From assembly GCA_020846715.1 (NCBI GenBank), contig JADLDK010000044.1, positions 41,923-105,922 on the forward strand: 64,000 nucleotides of DNA, given 5' to 3'. This DNA comes from Armatimonadota bacterium. Its GTDB lineage: Bacteria; Armatimonadota; UBA5829; DSUL01. The notes below the pieces were generated by a model. That model was given only the letters and a program-made list of their open reading frames with translations. It was not told the origin of the DNA and searched no databases. The first letter of the stretch is position 1, and each line of letters starts with the position of its first letter. Shown here piece after piece: positions 36,883-47,400 of this stretch. The position numbers and the translations under genes were made by a program.

Positions 36883-39800
36883 ATGGCAGAAGATGCGAAA
36901 GAGTTGTCTACAATGGCGACCTGTGCACACCGATGTCCCAAGTTAATCAGCCTGCTTCTGGGAGCGATTTATATGGCACTGAGTTTCACATCCAACTCCG
37001 CCCTCGGAGAACCTGTCTATATCAGCGACCGTCAGGACCTCATTCTTTTTGCCCAGCAAGGCTGGGGACAACTGGGACTCAACACCTGCGCGTTTGTGCC
37101 GGGCGGTCAGATGCAGGAGCTTCGAATTGGCGAGCGCTCTTACGCCAAAGGGTTGGGTCAACACGCTAACGGCGAACTGGTTCTGGATGTTGACGGACGC
37201 TACAAGCTGTTCGAAGCGGAAATCGGAGTGCAGCCCCTGCCCGGCTGCAAGGGGACTGTGCGCTACGAGCTGATAGCGGACGGACAACAGATATACCGCA
37301 GCGGCGTCGTCCAAGCTGGAAAGCCTGCGATACCGGTCTCAGTACCAATACAGGGCGTCTTTGAACTCATACTGCGCGTGGACGACGCGGGAGACGGCAT
37401 CAACTGCGATTGCGCGAACTGGGCTGACGCCAGACTCACTCCTGCGGATGTCCCGGCAACGCGGACACCTTCCAAACAAACGGATATCGCGCCTTTTGCG
37501 CGCGTTGTGACGTGGGATCCGGAGCGTATGGACGGCGCTCGCGCAGGAAGAACAGAAGAGTTTCACGCTGAGGACCTCTTTCTCGACCACAATCTCAAAC
37601 CCGATGCAACTGGCCTCTACAATGTGTCGGAGTATGCGAACGGACGAGGTTGCATAGGACTCCAGTGGCTGGAGCGCCGCTACCTGAAATCTGTGTCCAT
37701 AAGACTGAAAGAGCCTGTTGACATCTCAGAAGTACAGGTGCAGGGATGGGTCGGTGAATCCGCATGGCAGGGCAACTGGAATCCCCTGACGGGTACTATT
37801 GATGTCACCGACGGCGCCCTTACGCTGCGCATTGATTGGCAAAGCAACCCGGATGCCCGACTGGGCTTTCGAAAGATTCGCTGGGTGCTTCCGGGACCAA
37901 ATAGAGCAGAGCTACTGAGCGCTATCACAGTGGGGCGTTGGGCAACGGCCAGCATTACGCTTCAAGCAATTCGGCAGTCGAGCGGTCAGAGTGGTGAAAT
38001 AGAGATCTATAACGGCGAGATCACGTCTCCCGCAGGAGACGGTCTTGTTCGGAGCTGGAATCTGAACAATCCGCTGACCCTGGAAGTCCGCCACAGCCTT
38101 ATGACCTCCCAAAAGTCCGACCGTACAGTGTTACGGCTTCGCTTGCCGCAGGGGCAGTTTGCGGTTGCTCTTGATGACGTTTTGAATCACGGCGCTGTCT
38201 GGGTGCGAGACTATGGCGTTTACGTGACAGATGCCTCCAGACCAGTCACGTTTCAGGATTACGAGAAGAAATATGCCGGCCGCAAAACTATCCTGTCGCG
38301 CGTGAAGAGCATGCCGGACCAGACTCTTGCTTCAGCAATGAAGCACACGCATCGAGATATCCAAAACAACGGACCAACTCTCCTCTCGCTTGCCTGTGAC
38401 AATCACAAGTTCATCGTCGGGCGCGACGGGACAATTCAGTTCGAGGACGACCCAACAAAAGCTGACCAGTACGTGGACGCTATAGCGCCGATGGGACGTG
38501 AGATCAAGCCGGTATTCGGCGGGGGGGAGAGCGCGGGTTTCAAGCGACAACTGTCTGACGGGTGGCTTCCAGCACCCATTTCAAAACTACAGAACCATGG
38601 CATCGAGTACAATCAGCGGACGTTCGTCGCCCCAGCTGGGAATACTGGACGGCCCGTGCTGCTCAGCGTCCTAACCGCGACAAACATCTCCGGTACGCAT
38701 GCTCAAGCGCATATCGAGCTACAGGCTTTGGATAACGGTAGACCGTTTTCCATCACGGAGAGCAGCGGACACAGGTGGCGCATTGGCAGCCCTGAAAAAC
38801 CCGCCGCGCAAGTATCTGCCGCCAAAGGCCAACCCCTCACGGCGCAAGCGTCAAATGGAGCGCTGAGATTTGACGGTGAACTCAAGCCAGGCGAGTCTGC
38901 CGAAGTCATCTTGTGGATTGACATCAGCCCGGATGAAGACATCCCCCAACCAGATGCAGACCAGTTCAACAGAGCGTTCAAAGAGTACTGGCAGGACATT
39001 CTGGGCAAAGCCACTCAGATTGACGTACCTGATCCCCTGCTGATGAACATCATACGCGCGTCTCAGGTGCACTGCCTGATTGCTGCGAGAAACGCTGACA
39101 AAGGGCGCCTTGTTGCGCCGTGGATCGCTTCTATGGCCTACGGGCCGCTTGAAAGCGAGGCGAACTCCATTATCCGGGGGATGGACCTCCTTGGACACAC
39201 GGATTTCGCACGGCGCTCGCTGGACTACTTCATCAGCAAGTACACTCCAGAGGGCATGCTCACGACTGGCTACACTCTGATGGGCGAAGGCTGGCACCTC
39301 CAGACTCTTGGACAGCACTTCCAGCTTGCCAATGACACCGACTGGCTGAGATCTCATGCAGCGGCTGTTGAGAGCGCGTGTGAATGGATCGTCCGCCAAC
39401 GCGACAAGACAATCAATTCAGAGGACGGCGTCGGTCGTCCGGAGTATGGGCTGCTTCCGCCCGGCGTGTGCGCCGACTGGAACGCCTACGCCTATCACTT
39501 TGCTCTCAATGGGTACTACTATGCGGGACTGCACCTCGCCGCCTTAGCGCTCGGGTCAATTCACGACAAGGACGTTTCCCCATCCGCAGGCAGACTGCTC
39601 CAATCCGCCGCGCACCTCAAGCGAAGCATTCTGGGCGCCTACAAATGGACGCAGGCGCGCTCACCTGTTGTAATGCTGCAGGACGGAAGCTGGACGCCCC
39701 CCTCGCCTTCGCAGGTTCATTCTCCAGGGCCGACCGGAGACTTCTTCCCCGCCGAAGACGGCAATAGAAGCTGGTGTTATGACGTGGAACTGGGAGCTCA

Positions 39801-40500
39801 TCACCTGATTCACCAGGGTGTTCTTGAGCCGCACAGTCAGGATGTGGACGAAGCCATCAACTACCTTGAAGATGTTCAGTTCCTGTCTGACGGATGGTTC
39901 GACTATCCTTCCCAGGAGTCGCAGAAGGACTGGTTTAACCTTGGCGGCTTCAGCAAGGTACAGCCTTACTACACCCGCAACTGCGAAGTCTATGCCATGC
40001 GCGACGAGGTCAAGCCGTTTGTCCGGTCTTATTTCAACACCCTCGCGTCTCTGATAAATCTGGAAAACCTGTCCTTCTGGGAACACTTCCATAACGTGGC
40101 CGCGTGGAACAAGACGCACGAGACGGGCTACTTTTTGCAGCAGACCCGGTTTACGATGATCTTTGAGCATGGCAGTGAGCTCTGGCTGGCGCCACTGGTA
40201 ACGAGTAACTGGCTGAAGCAGGGAATGCACTTTGGCGTCAGGAACGCCCCTACTGCTTTTGGACCAGTAAGCTACCAGGTCACATCTGAAGTCGACAACG
40301 GAGTGATTGAGGCCAAAGTCGAGCCCCCGTCGCGCAGCGAAGGGACTGCTATGGTTATTCGGCTGCGCCACCCGGATGGAAAGAAAATCCACAGAGTCAC
40401 GATAAACGGAAAGCCGCATTCGGGTTTTGATGCCGGTACCGATACCGTGCGTGTCTACTGGCAGACAAAACCCTTTGTCGTGAAGGCAGAGTACCAGTGA
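36883..40500 (+). CDS. Large secreted NPCBM-domain protein with six-hairpin glycosidase-like part
   Basis: The 1205-residue protein has a signal peptide (ISLLLGAIYMALSF). An NPCBM carbohydrate-binding domain spans about residues 45-185: GLGQHANGELVLDVDGRYKLF and its typical Asp/Gly-rich ending. A beta-rich middle region follows. The C-terminal half from about residue 700 to 1090 looks like an alpha/alpha six-hairpin fold (for example MAYGPLESEANSIIRGMDLL and GYTLMGEGWHLQTLGQHF), as in GH families 15, 63, 78 and 127-like enzymes. I cannot name the GH family or catalytic acids with confidence. The ATG at 36883 has AAAGGA upstream. It is probably a polysaccharide-degrading exoenzyme. Confidence 0.8.
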   Translation: MAEDAKELSTMATCAHRCPKLISLLLGAIYMALSFTSNSALGEPVYISDRQDLILFAQQGWGQLGLNTCAFVPGGQMQELRIGERSYAKGLGQHANGELVLDVDGRYKLFEAEIGVQPLPGCKGTVRYELIADGQQIYRSGVVQAGKPAIPVSVPIQGVFELILRVDDAGDGINCDCANWADARLTPADVPATRTPSKQTDIAPFARVVTWDPERMDGARAGRTEEFHAEDLFLDHNLKPDATGLYNVSEYANGRGCIGLQWLERRYLKSVSIRLKEPVDISEVQVQGWVGESAWQGNWNPLTGTIDVTDGALTLRIDWQSNPDARLGFRKIRWVLPGPNRAELLSAITVGRWATASITLQAIRQSSGQSGEIEIYNGEITSPAGDGLVRSWNLNNPLTLEVRHSLMTSQKSDRTVLRLRLPQGQFAVALDDVLNHGAVWVRDYGVYVTDASRPVTFQDYEKKYAGRKTILSRVKSMPDQTLASAMKHTHRDIQNNGPTLLSLACDNHKFIVGRDGTIQFEDDPTKADQYVDAIAPMGREIKPVFGGGESAGFKRQLSDGWLPAPISKLQNHGIEYNQRTFVAPAGNTGRPVLLSVLTATNISGTHAQAHIELQALDNGRPFSITESSGHRWRIGSPEKPAAQVSAAKGQPLTAQASNGALRFDGELKPGESAEVILWIDISPDEDIPQPDADQFNRAFKEYWQDILGKATQIDVPDPLLMNIIRASQVHCLIAARNADKGRLVAPWIASMAYGPLESEANSIIRGMDLLGHTDFARRSLDYFISKYTPEGMLTTGYTLMGEGWHLQTLGQHFQLANDTDWLRSHAAAVESACEWIVRQRDKTINSEDGVGRPEYGLLPPGVCADWNAYAYHFALNGYYYAGLHLAALALGSIHDKDVSPSAGRLLQSAAHLKRSILGAYKWTQARSPVVMLQDGSWTPPSPSQVHSPGPTGDFFPAEDGNRSWCYDVELGAHHLIHQGVLEPHSQDVDEAINYLEDVQFLSDGWFDYPSQESQKDWFNLGGFSKVQPYYTRNCEVYAMRDEVKPFVRSYFNTLASLINLENLSFWEHFHNVAAWNKTHETGYFLQQTRFTMIFEHGSELWLAPLVTSNWLKQGMHFGVRNAPTAFGPVSYQVTSEVDNGVIEAKVEPPSRSEGTAMVIRLRHPDGKKIHRVTINGKPHSGFDAGTDTVRVYWQTKPFVVKAEYQ

Positions 40501-40501
40501 G

Positions 40502-40524
40502 AGCGGCCCTGTTATCCGGCCGCT
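40502..40524. terminator. Small hairpin between converging genes
   Basis: AGCGGCC at 40502-40508 pairs with GGCCGCT at 40518-40524 across a nine-base loop. On the plus strand ATTTG follows. It lies exactly between the plus-strand stop and the minus-strand stop and may serve both genes. Confidence 0.4.
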
Positions 40525-41314
40525 ATTTGAAGGTGGAGTCAGGCAGTCCTGTGTTGACTTGGACAGAAGTGTATTCTGAGGTTCCGGCCAACTTCTCGTC
40601 CTCATTGTAAACGCGGATCTCCGTCGGTAACAAGAAGCCGTCAAAAGACCTGTGCTTGGAGTAGATGTAGCGCGCGATAAGTGAGCCGTCATCCTCAAAG
40701 TTCTCGCGCTTCATCAAGCGCATCTGTGAAGCGTCGATATAGAGCTTGATCTTTTTATGCAGCGCGTTGGACCGTGCCATCACGACCAGATAGACCGGAC
40801 GCTGATCATCTGTTGTAAGGGAAACAGAGTCAATGTGATACTGTGTCCAGATTGAAGGGTCAACCAGCCCGACATCGAGGGCGCTTCTGCGTTTGTGCGG
40901 CTTTTGCGAGATGTCCTCCGTCTTGTTGACGAACCCTGCCTTGACACGCCGCGTAGTTCCTGTGACCAGATAGGTGACATTCATCAGACCAGTCTTGCCC
41001 GTCATCTTGAACTTGTCGGGGAACTTGAACTCCAGCTTGCTGCTGGAAAACTTGTACGCCATGCCGAAGTCTTTGCCGATCTTCTCCAACTCCTGCTGAT
41101 TCTCATAGGCGATACGCACTGTGAGAGTCACGTCCTTCAGTCCAGCGGTGGCACTTTGCAGCTTCTGTTTGAGCTGGAGTTCGTCTGCAGAGCTGGCTGG
41201 CGCAGTTTGCGCGGCACTGCAAAGCGATACAGAGAAGAGGAGCGCAGCGGCTGCACCGAGCGCGATCTTTACGTGAGCGCAGAACGAAAGGCATGTTTTG
41301 GAGTAGTTGGACAA
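40523..41314 (-). CDS. Outer-membrane lipoprotein-sorting (LolA-like) protein
   Basis: The 263-residue protein has a signal peptide (KIALGAAAALLFSVSLCSAA) and a single domain with the strand pattern of the LolA/LppX/DUF1571 fold: LKDVTLTVRIAYENQQ, KFKMTGKTGLMNVTYLV, KIKLYIDASQMRLMKRE, and the C-terminal GFLLPTEIRVYNEDEKLAG. It is longer than LolA and not beside lolB or lolCDE, so it may be one of the many LolA-like periplasmic proteins that bind other lipids. The start appears to be TTG at 41314 with GGGAAGAAG just upstream. It converges with the NPCBM gene. Confidence 0.72.
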   Translation of the reverse strand: MSNYSKTCLSFCAHVKIALGAAAALLFSVSLCSAAQTAPASSADELQLKQKLQSATAGLKDVTLTVRIAYENQQELEKIGKDFGMAYKFSSSKLEFKFPDKFKMTGKTGLMNVTYLVTGTTRRVKAGFVNKTEDISQKPHKRRSALDVGLVDPSIWTQYHIDSVSLTTDDQRPVYLVVMARSNALHKKIKLYIDASQMRLMKRENFEDDGSLIARYIYSKHRSFDGFLLPTEIRVYNEDEKLAGTSEYTSVQVNTGLPDSTFK

Positions 41315-41402
41315 GGCTTCTTCCCGTAAGAACGTCTATCCGGACAAAACGTTTCCATTACCAACAGACAAGAGATGGAGTGCGCCAGATTTGCGAGCGC
41401 GT

Positions 41403-42359
41403 TTACTCTCCGCTTTTCTGCGGCGCCGTAGCTGGCTTTAGCAGATAGGTATCGAACCACTCCGCAATCGTCTGGACGTTGGCCGACATATTGCTCCAGC
41501 CATGATCGGCGCCGTGTACAACAACGAGCCTCACCGGTACACCTGCCTTCTCGAGTGCCTGCTTCATCTCTTCAGACTGCTGCAGCGGGACGAGCTGATC
41601 TTTGTCACCGTGAAAGATGAGGGTCGGCGGGTCATCTGCAGAAACGTAGGTAACAGGTGAGATCTCGCGCAATATCGCCAGGCGGCGTGTTTCATCTGTC
41701 ACCGGTAGAAAGCGCCCGCTAGCCTTGTCGAGTTCGACAAAATCGAACGGCGCCCTGAATGGCTTGAGTGTATCCTGCAAAGCCTGAAACACATTGCGCC
41801 CAGCTTCTCCGTAGTTCAGAAAATCAGTCGGGGGGAAAAAGCAGCCAACAGCCTGCACCCGGCTGGATTCCCTCTCCACAGGGTCCTTCGCTGAAGAATC
41901 GCCGGCGTTTCCGGAAGTCGCCATCAGCAAGGACAAATGCCCTCCGGCAGACCCGCCCGTTATGCCCAGCTTGTCCGGATCGACACCGACATTGACCGCA
42001 TAGTGCCGGATAAACCGGACCGCGCGGTGCATATCTTCTGCAATTTCCGGAATTGTGAACTTCGGCTGGCTTCCGTGAGCGACGGCAAAAACGGTATAGC
42101 CGCGCTCGAGAAATTCAGATACAGTCTCAAGGCTGACCATCTCTGGCGCAGAGAACCAACCCCCACTGAGTACCAGAATCACTCCTGCGCCGTTCTGATG
42201 CTGGGGGCGAAAGACACTCAGGGTCAGCGCCATGCCGTACTTGCGCCCGTAGATAACGTCCGCGTGCTGTGTTACGCCGGGAGGAAGTCCGGCCGTATGC
42301 CCACACGCTGGTACAGACATCAATAGCGCCAGCAGCGCCCATATTCTGACAAATCTCAT
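41403..42359 (-). CDS. Secreted alpha/beta hydrolase, acetyl-esterase-like
   Basis: This esterase/lipase-fold protein has a hydrophobic N-terminus ending SVPACGH, which may be a lipobox, so the enzyme is probably exported or a lipoprotein. The oxyanion region is VLSGGWFS, the nucleophile elbow GGSAGGH places the serine at residue 137, the acid is in FHGDKDQLVP and the histidine in HGADHGW. The pattern is that of BD-FAE/acetyl xylan esterase-like enzymes, which fits the carbohydrate genes around it. The ATG at 42359 has GGGGA six bases upstream and is preferred to an upstream TTG at 42380. It lies about 90 bases after the LolA-like gene start on the same strand. Confidence 0.88.
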   Translation of the reverse strand: MRFVRIWALLALLMSVPACGHTAGLPPGVTQHADVIYGRKYGMALTLSVFRPQHQNGAGVILVLSGGWFSAPEMVSLETVSEFLERGYTVFAVAHGSQPKFTIPEIAEDMHRAVRFIRHYAVNVGVDPDKLGITGGSAGGHLSLLMATSGNAGDSSAKDPVERESSRVQAVGCFFPPTDFLNYGEAGRNVFQALQDTLKPFRAPFDFVELDKASGRFLPVTDETRRLAILREISPVTYVSADDPPTLIFHGDKDQLVPLQQSEEMKQALEKAGVPVRLVVVHGADHGWSNMSANVQTIAEWFDTYLLKPATAPQKSGE

Positions 42360-42479
42360 TTCGCGTCCCCAAAAACTCAAAAGTGCTCCATTCTAACGAG
42401 TGGCTCACCTTAGCGCAAGGCCTCACCCAGCCTTTTTCTCTAAGCCTGGTTTTTCGGACAAGAATTGTCCCGGGGTTTG

Positions 42480-42508
42480 TTGCGAGTGTTCCGGGAATGC
42501 GGTATAAA
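42480..42508 (+). promoter_or_regulatory. Promoter of tRNA-fMet
   Basis: TTGCGA at 42480-42485 and TATAAA at 42503-42508 with a 17-base spacer, ending 11 bases before the tRNA. The same -35 form, TTGCGA with 17 bases, occurs in the groES promoter. Confidence 0.7.
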
Positions 42509-42519
42509 GAATAAGTCGA

Positions 42520-42816
<297 letters not shown>

Positions 42817-42912
42817 TCATCTGCACTCCACGCGCGCACACTGCCGGAAATCGCGTTTGTCCCTCCACCCAAAGCACGAGGATCGCTCTCGAAAAGTTCA
42901 CATTACCAGACA

Positions 42913-42950
42913 GATGAGTACCCCCAAATAAGCCGGAGTCTGTCACACGC
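42913..42950 (+). repeat. Repeat copy A near the tRNA-linked relic
   Basis: Bases 42923-42950 match 44305-44332 at 27 of 28 positions on the same strand (core AAATAAGCCGGA then TCTGTCACACGC), and both are preceded by GATGAGTA-like sequence. The copy is followed directly by the 12-base perfect palindrome GCATTGCAATGC at 42949-42960. The rest of 42817-43098 holds no gene that I can support. Confidence 0.75.
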
Positions 42951-43098
42951 ATTGCAATGCTAATGAGCTGACTAGTTTCGGCGGTGCATGAAGGACTATC
43001 AAAGGAGTGGGCGCTGCGCGCGAGGCACCTTGCGTCAAGCTGCCATCCTGGTGACAGGCCGCTGCTTGCAGCGACATAGGTGAATTGATTGATCTGGC

Positions 43099-43127
43099 TT
43101 TACTGGGTCTGTTGAACGCTGTAGAAT
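43099..43127 (+). promoter_or_regulatory. Possible promoter for the DnaC-like gene
   Basis: TTTACT at 43099-43104 and TAGAAT at 43122-43127 with a 17-base spacer. A local A/T-rich stretch follows (43138-43200). The leader to the proposed start at 43290 would be about 155 bases; it contains no convincing gene. Confidence 0.4.
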
Positions 43128-43289
43128 GAAACAGTGGCTATAACAAAAAGAACAAATGTTGATCAATAAGCTACAACCTGATTTTTTCTGTGAATGTGAC
43201 CTTCTCTACGCTCAAGTGGTTCGTCGCTGACAGAGACAGGGTGCAAGAGTACGTGGACATGAAAACACGTGGAAAGGTTGCTGATAACG

Positions 43290-44120
43290 ATGGATCGGAT
43301 AGACAAGATAGTGGCGGGACTAAAGGAGGACGAAGCAAACCCGTATCTGCACGAGTGCGGTTTACCGGAACACCACCTGGACGTACGTGCTAGGAACGCT
43401 GCGCCTGGTGAGTGCTGGTGCGGCGGCGCCGGCGGCAGAGGCAGGCGTTACACGGTTGACGGTGATCTGGTGGCGTTCGCACACTACTGCTCGTGCCAGG
43501 CGGGGCAGGATTTGCGCGAGGCTATACGGCGGATCAGGCAGGAGGTTGCAGATCGCAAAGCCGATGATAGAGTCAAGGTACTCTGGCGCGTGTCCGGTAT
43601 CCCGAAACGCTATGCTTCATGGACGTTAGAGTCCTCGCCTGTCATGTCAGTGGCAAAGAGCCTGGAAGAGAAGTTCGAGAAAGATCGCTGGCTGTTCATC
43701 TGCGGGCCTCTTGGCACTGGCAAGACCGGGTTGGCTGTGGGTTATGCACGTCTGTGGATGCAGAAGACACGGGGTGAAGAGAATGTAAAGTTCATAGATG
43801 TGCCTTCGATGTCTCTGGATGTCAAGGGTGAGTATGACTCTGCATCCTCCTCTCGTGAGATGCTGCGCAGGTATTGGCAGTGCGGATTTCTGGTGCTAGA
43901 CGATCTGGGCGCGGAATACACGCGCAACTCTGACTGGCTTCAGGAAGTCCTCTGGCGCATCATAGGCAAGCGGTATTGCGGCGAGTTGCCAACGGTCATA
44001 ACGTCTAACTACTCGCTCGCAGAGCTGGCGGCGCCCGAACGCTGCGGCCCCAGGCTTGCGGATCGGATCGCGGAATGTTGCGGCAAAGATGGAGTCGTCG
44101 TCGTCAAAGGCAAATCGTAG
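43290..44120 (+). CDS. DnaC/IstB-like AAA+ ATPase with N-terminal cysteine pairs
   Basis: The protein of 276 residues looks like a replicative-helicase loader of the DnaC/DnaI type, or an IstB-like ATPase from a mobile element. It has two CxC pairs at Cys42/Cys44 and Cys67/Cys69, which could form a zinc site, Walker A GPLGTGKT at 139-146, Walker B FLVLDDLG with AEYTRN after it, the sensor-1 region VITSNYSL and the arginine region CGPRLADRIAEC. I use ATG 43290; GTG 43269 is an alternative, and neither has an ideal ribosome binding site. No helicase, primase or transposase is adjacent. Such solitary loaders are common in phage and integrative elements, in line with the recombinase relic and the repeats around it. 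Confidence 0.78.
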   Translation: MDRIDKIVAGLKEDEANPYLHECGLPEHHLDVRARNAAPGECWCGGAGGRGRRYTVDGDLVAFAHYCSCQAGQDLREAIRRIRQEVADRKADDRVKVLWRVSGIPKRYASWTLESSPVMSVAKSLEEKFEKDRWLFICGPLGTGKTGLAVGYARLWMQKTRGEENVKFIDVPSMSLDVKGEYDSASSSREMLRRYWQCGFLVLDDLGAEYTRNSDWLQEVLWRIIGKRYCGELPTVITSNYSLAELAAPERCGPRLADRIAECCGKDGVVVVKGKS

Positions 44121-44484
44121 TATCGTACCCTCATAGTTCTAACAAATCCATTCCGTTAGCCGAGCAGGCAAGCCGGTCAGAACCAGCAGCTGTTCCAAGT
44201 ACTATCCAACGCGTAACAGCCTTCATTAGTAATACTTCAATTTCGAAACCCTTACCCCTTGCCAATTATTACCTCGCGCTCTCATCTCGGTAAGATGAGT
44301 AAATCCCAAATAAGCCGGAATCTGTCACACGCGCCACATGTCTGACAAGCCGACACCTTCAGAGTGAAACGAATTACCAGTTGACAAACGGCGTGTGCTG
44401 CCTGAACATGGAGGCAGGAGCGCGCAGAGAGTAGGACTGTCGGCGCTTCTCCCAAAACTGGCCAATTCAGAAAGACCCCCTTCC
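44121..44484. other. Intergenic region with repeat copy B, no gene seen
   Basis: This 364-base stretch is richer in A/T than its surroundings and has no coding frame I can support. Its main feature is the second copy of the repeat. A weak plus-strand promoter pattern (TTACCT, 16 bases, TAAGAT) is possible in 44267-44297 just before the repeat and would serve the large secreted hydrolase. Confidence 0.5.
44294..44332 (+). repeat. Repeat copy B upstream of the large hydrolase gene
   Basis: This is the direct copy of 42913-42950; 44305-44332 differs from 42923-42950 at one base. It lies about 1.38 kb from copy A, with the DnaC-like gene between them. Confidence 0.75.
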
Positions 44485-47400
44485 ATGAGCTTGCTGCACT
44501 TACGTTTGATTCGTCTGAGCGCGCTGTGTTGCCTGTTGTCTGGTAGCGCTCTGCAGGCCGCCACTATCACCTATGGCCCGGTTGTAGCCCCTGTTGACCC
44601 ACCAGGCGGAAGCCCTCCCACCAGCGCGCGTGTATTCTGGCGCACTGATACTCCTACTACTTCGAACACGGCGTACGCCGGAGCGGGTCCTAGCGGCCCA
44701 TGGACCGTTACAGCCACAGACAACGCGGTAGATACACGGCACGAGGTCTTGATCAACGGGCTGGCAGCTGGAGCGACGTTCTATGTGTACGTCACTTCGG
44801 ACGCAGCGTCGTCGGCTCCCGTCAAATCACGGATGGCAGCAAACCTTCTGGTCAACGGTAGCCTGGAGACATGGCATGCAGTTTCCGGTCAGGGCTGGGG
44901 ATCTCAGGAACCGGACGGATGGCACGGATGGGAGATTTACCCCTGGAATCCGCCTGGCTCCAACAACCCAGATCATATCGCCATCCAAATGGATCGGCCG
45001 ACGGCTATTCCATCGCCAGCTGTCAAAGACGGCGCACACCGCGCAGGGATGGACGAGGGATGGCGGTCGTGTTACGGCGGAATGTACCAAACCGTGAGCG
45101 GCCTAGCGCCTGGAGATTACCAGATATCGGCATGGGTGGCGTGGCAGTTTAGTGGGACGAGTGCACATGACAGACATCTACTGGAAATTGTCGCCAAAGA
45201 CGGGGCGCATCAGCCCGGCATAGCGCCGACGGGAGAAGTCATTTTCCGGCAGTTCAGTCCGGGTGAGGAAAAGAAATGGCAGCTTATTAGCGGCACAGTT
45301 CACTGCAGCAGTGGGACGGTCACCCTCTACGCCAACCTGCGTTCCGACAACTATGACGGATCGTCGTTTGCACACTTTGACGCCTTGCGGATGATGGCGC
45401 TGTCGGAACCAGCGGTGAGTTTCTCCAACTTCGCAAGCTCGCGCGTGATCAACGGCGCAGCCTACGACGTGACGATCACTTATCAGACGAGTATTCCCGT
45501 AACTACGCAGATTGATTGGGGTCCGAGCGCTTCTTACGGGAGCAGCAGCGCGCAGAATCCGGCGCTTGCTACAAATCATCAAGTTACCCTTAGCGGCGTC
45601 CCGCCTTCATCCACGCCCTACCACTACCGCGCACACGCCACTGCTCCAGGCGATGTGGACGAGTTCTCGGCGGATCAGACTTTCGACGCTTCCGCGCTCA
45701 CCTTCAGCGGAGTCTCGTCGGCGGTTGAGCCTCAGACCGGGAAAATTTGTACGGTTTCGTGGACGACGAACTATCCGACGGCGGACAACAGGCTCTACTA
45801 CCGGGCGCTGGGATCAGGGGAGTATACCGAGGTTGTCGAGCCCGCCGCGCCCGCATCTACCGCTCACGCTGTGACCGTCACAGGCTTATCGCTTGCAAAG
45901 ACCTATCAGTTCTATGTCACAGGAGCATCCAGCGATATCCTTCCTGCGCAATCGGCTCTCTACTCCTTCCAGACTCCCACCAGTCCTGCTCTCGCCAATC
46001 TCTACATCGGGATGGCGATGATCGGCGGTCCGCTGTCAAAGGGAGGTGATGATGTCGGCCCGGCGCAGCCAGTTCAGAACCTGATCCTGCGCGACGCCTC
46101 GATGCTTAACATTGACAAACTCCCGAGCTACAACTGGCCGACGGTTCAACCGAACGATCCGGGCGTCGGCCCGAACGTCTATGACTGGTCTAAGGGAGAT
46201 GAGAAGGCCGACGACCTCATACCGGGAAAGGCAAGAACGACATATTTCCAGATGTATGGGAGCACGCCTTCCTGGCTGACTCAGGACACTGCGCGCTTCT
46301 GGCAGAAGTTTGAGGAGTTTGTCGAGGCTATGGCCGTACACCTCAATACGACGTACGGCGACGCGGACTACATCTTTGAGAACGAACCTAACATCTCTCG
46401 CGCCCCGTCAGGTTGGAGCTGGGATAACTGGTACATCCACTGCCTTCAGCACTTCTACGTCGCTGTTCACCGGGCGGATGCGAAGACCGGACGCACAAAC
46501 CGCGTGGTCGCCGGAAACCTGTCCGGTCAGGCAGCGAGCGGCTTCGCCAGTCTCTATGCCAAAGGTCTGAAGAACTACTCGGATGTTCTCGGCTATCACC
46601 CGTATGCGGCGGACCTTCGCACAGGTCTGGAGGTGTCTGATCTGGCGCTGATTCACTCGATTCAGACGCAGTACGGGGACGGCGCGAAGAAGATCTATGT
46701 CACAGAAGGCTGGGGATCCGGGCGCGCGGCGGGCTTTGACAGAAGCAGTCCCACGGTTCCAGTTTCTGCACAGGAAGTCGAGAACATGTGGCTGTCGCTG
46801 GTCAATGGCTGGGACAACGCGATGACCCCGCGCCAGAACTGGTCTCCAGAGTATCTCTATGGAATGCGCTTCTTCTGCGGCAACGACAACTGGGGAGCGG
46901 GCAACTGGCGAAAGCGCGCCATTCCTCAAAAGGACGGAGCGGGAAACATTATCGGCTTTATCGTGGACGGGTACTGGATGACGCCGGACATTGCGCCGCA
47001 GTTCTGGAACGGAGGGTTGCTGGACTGGTACGGCAACTCCAAGGACGCGCTGATGCTGGTGTTCCCTGGCAACGGGCTGGTGTTTATGAACCCAGGCTTC
47101 GAGCTGGCGTCCGACCCGCCTGAAGCGAATCTGCCGCACTTCTGGACGACAGCATCCGACCCCGCCCCGCCGCAGAACTACTCGCTGGACAGCACTGTCT
47201 ATCATGGCGGCCGAAACTCCCTTAGGCTCACCGCTCCCGCGAGTGTCTGGCAGAAGACGGCGAAGCGGTCTGTCCTGCCCGGTGTCAGCTACAGGGCCAG
47301 GGTGTGGTGCAGGCTGGAGGCACAGTCCTCCGGGGCTCCGGCTTTCTACCTGCGCTTCGCGGACTTGAGCGGATCGCAAAAGAGCACACCGGTTTACGCT

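Noticed and set aside
43190..43393. 67-codon frame upstream of and overlapping the DnaC-like gene
   Set aside because: It overlaps the DnaC-like start in another frame, has a weak GTG start, and its second half is low-complexity Gly/Arg/Ser sequence that mirrors the real gene.
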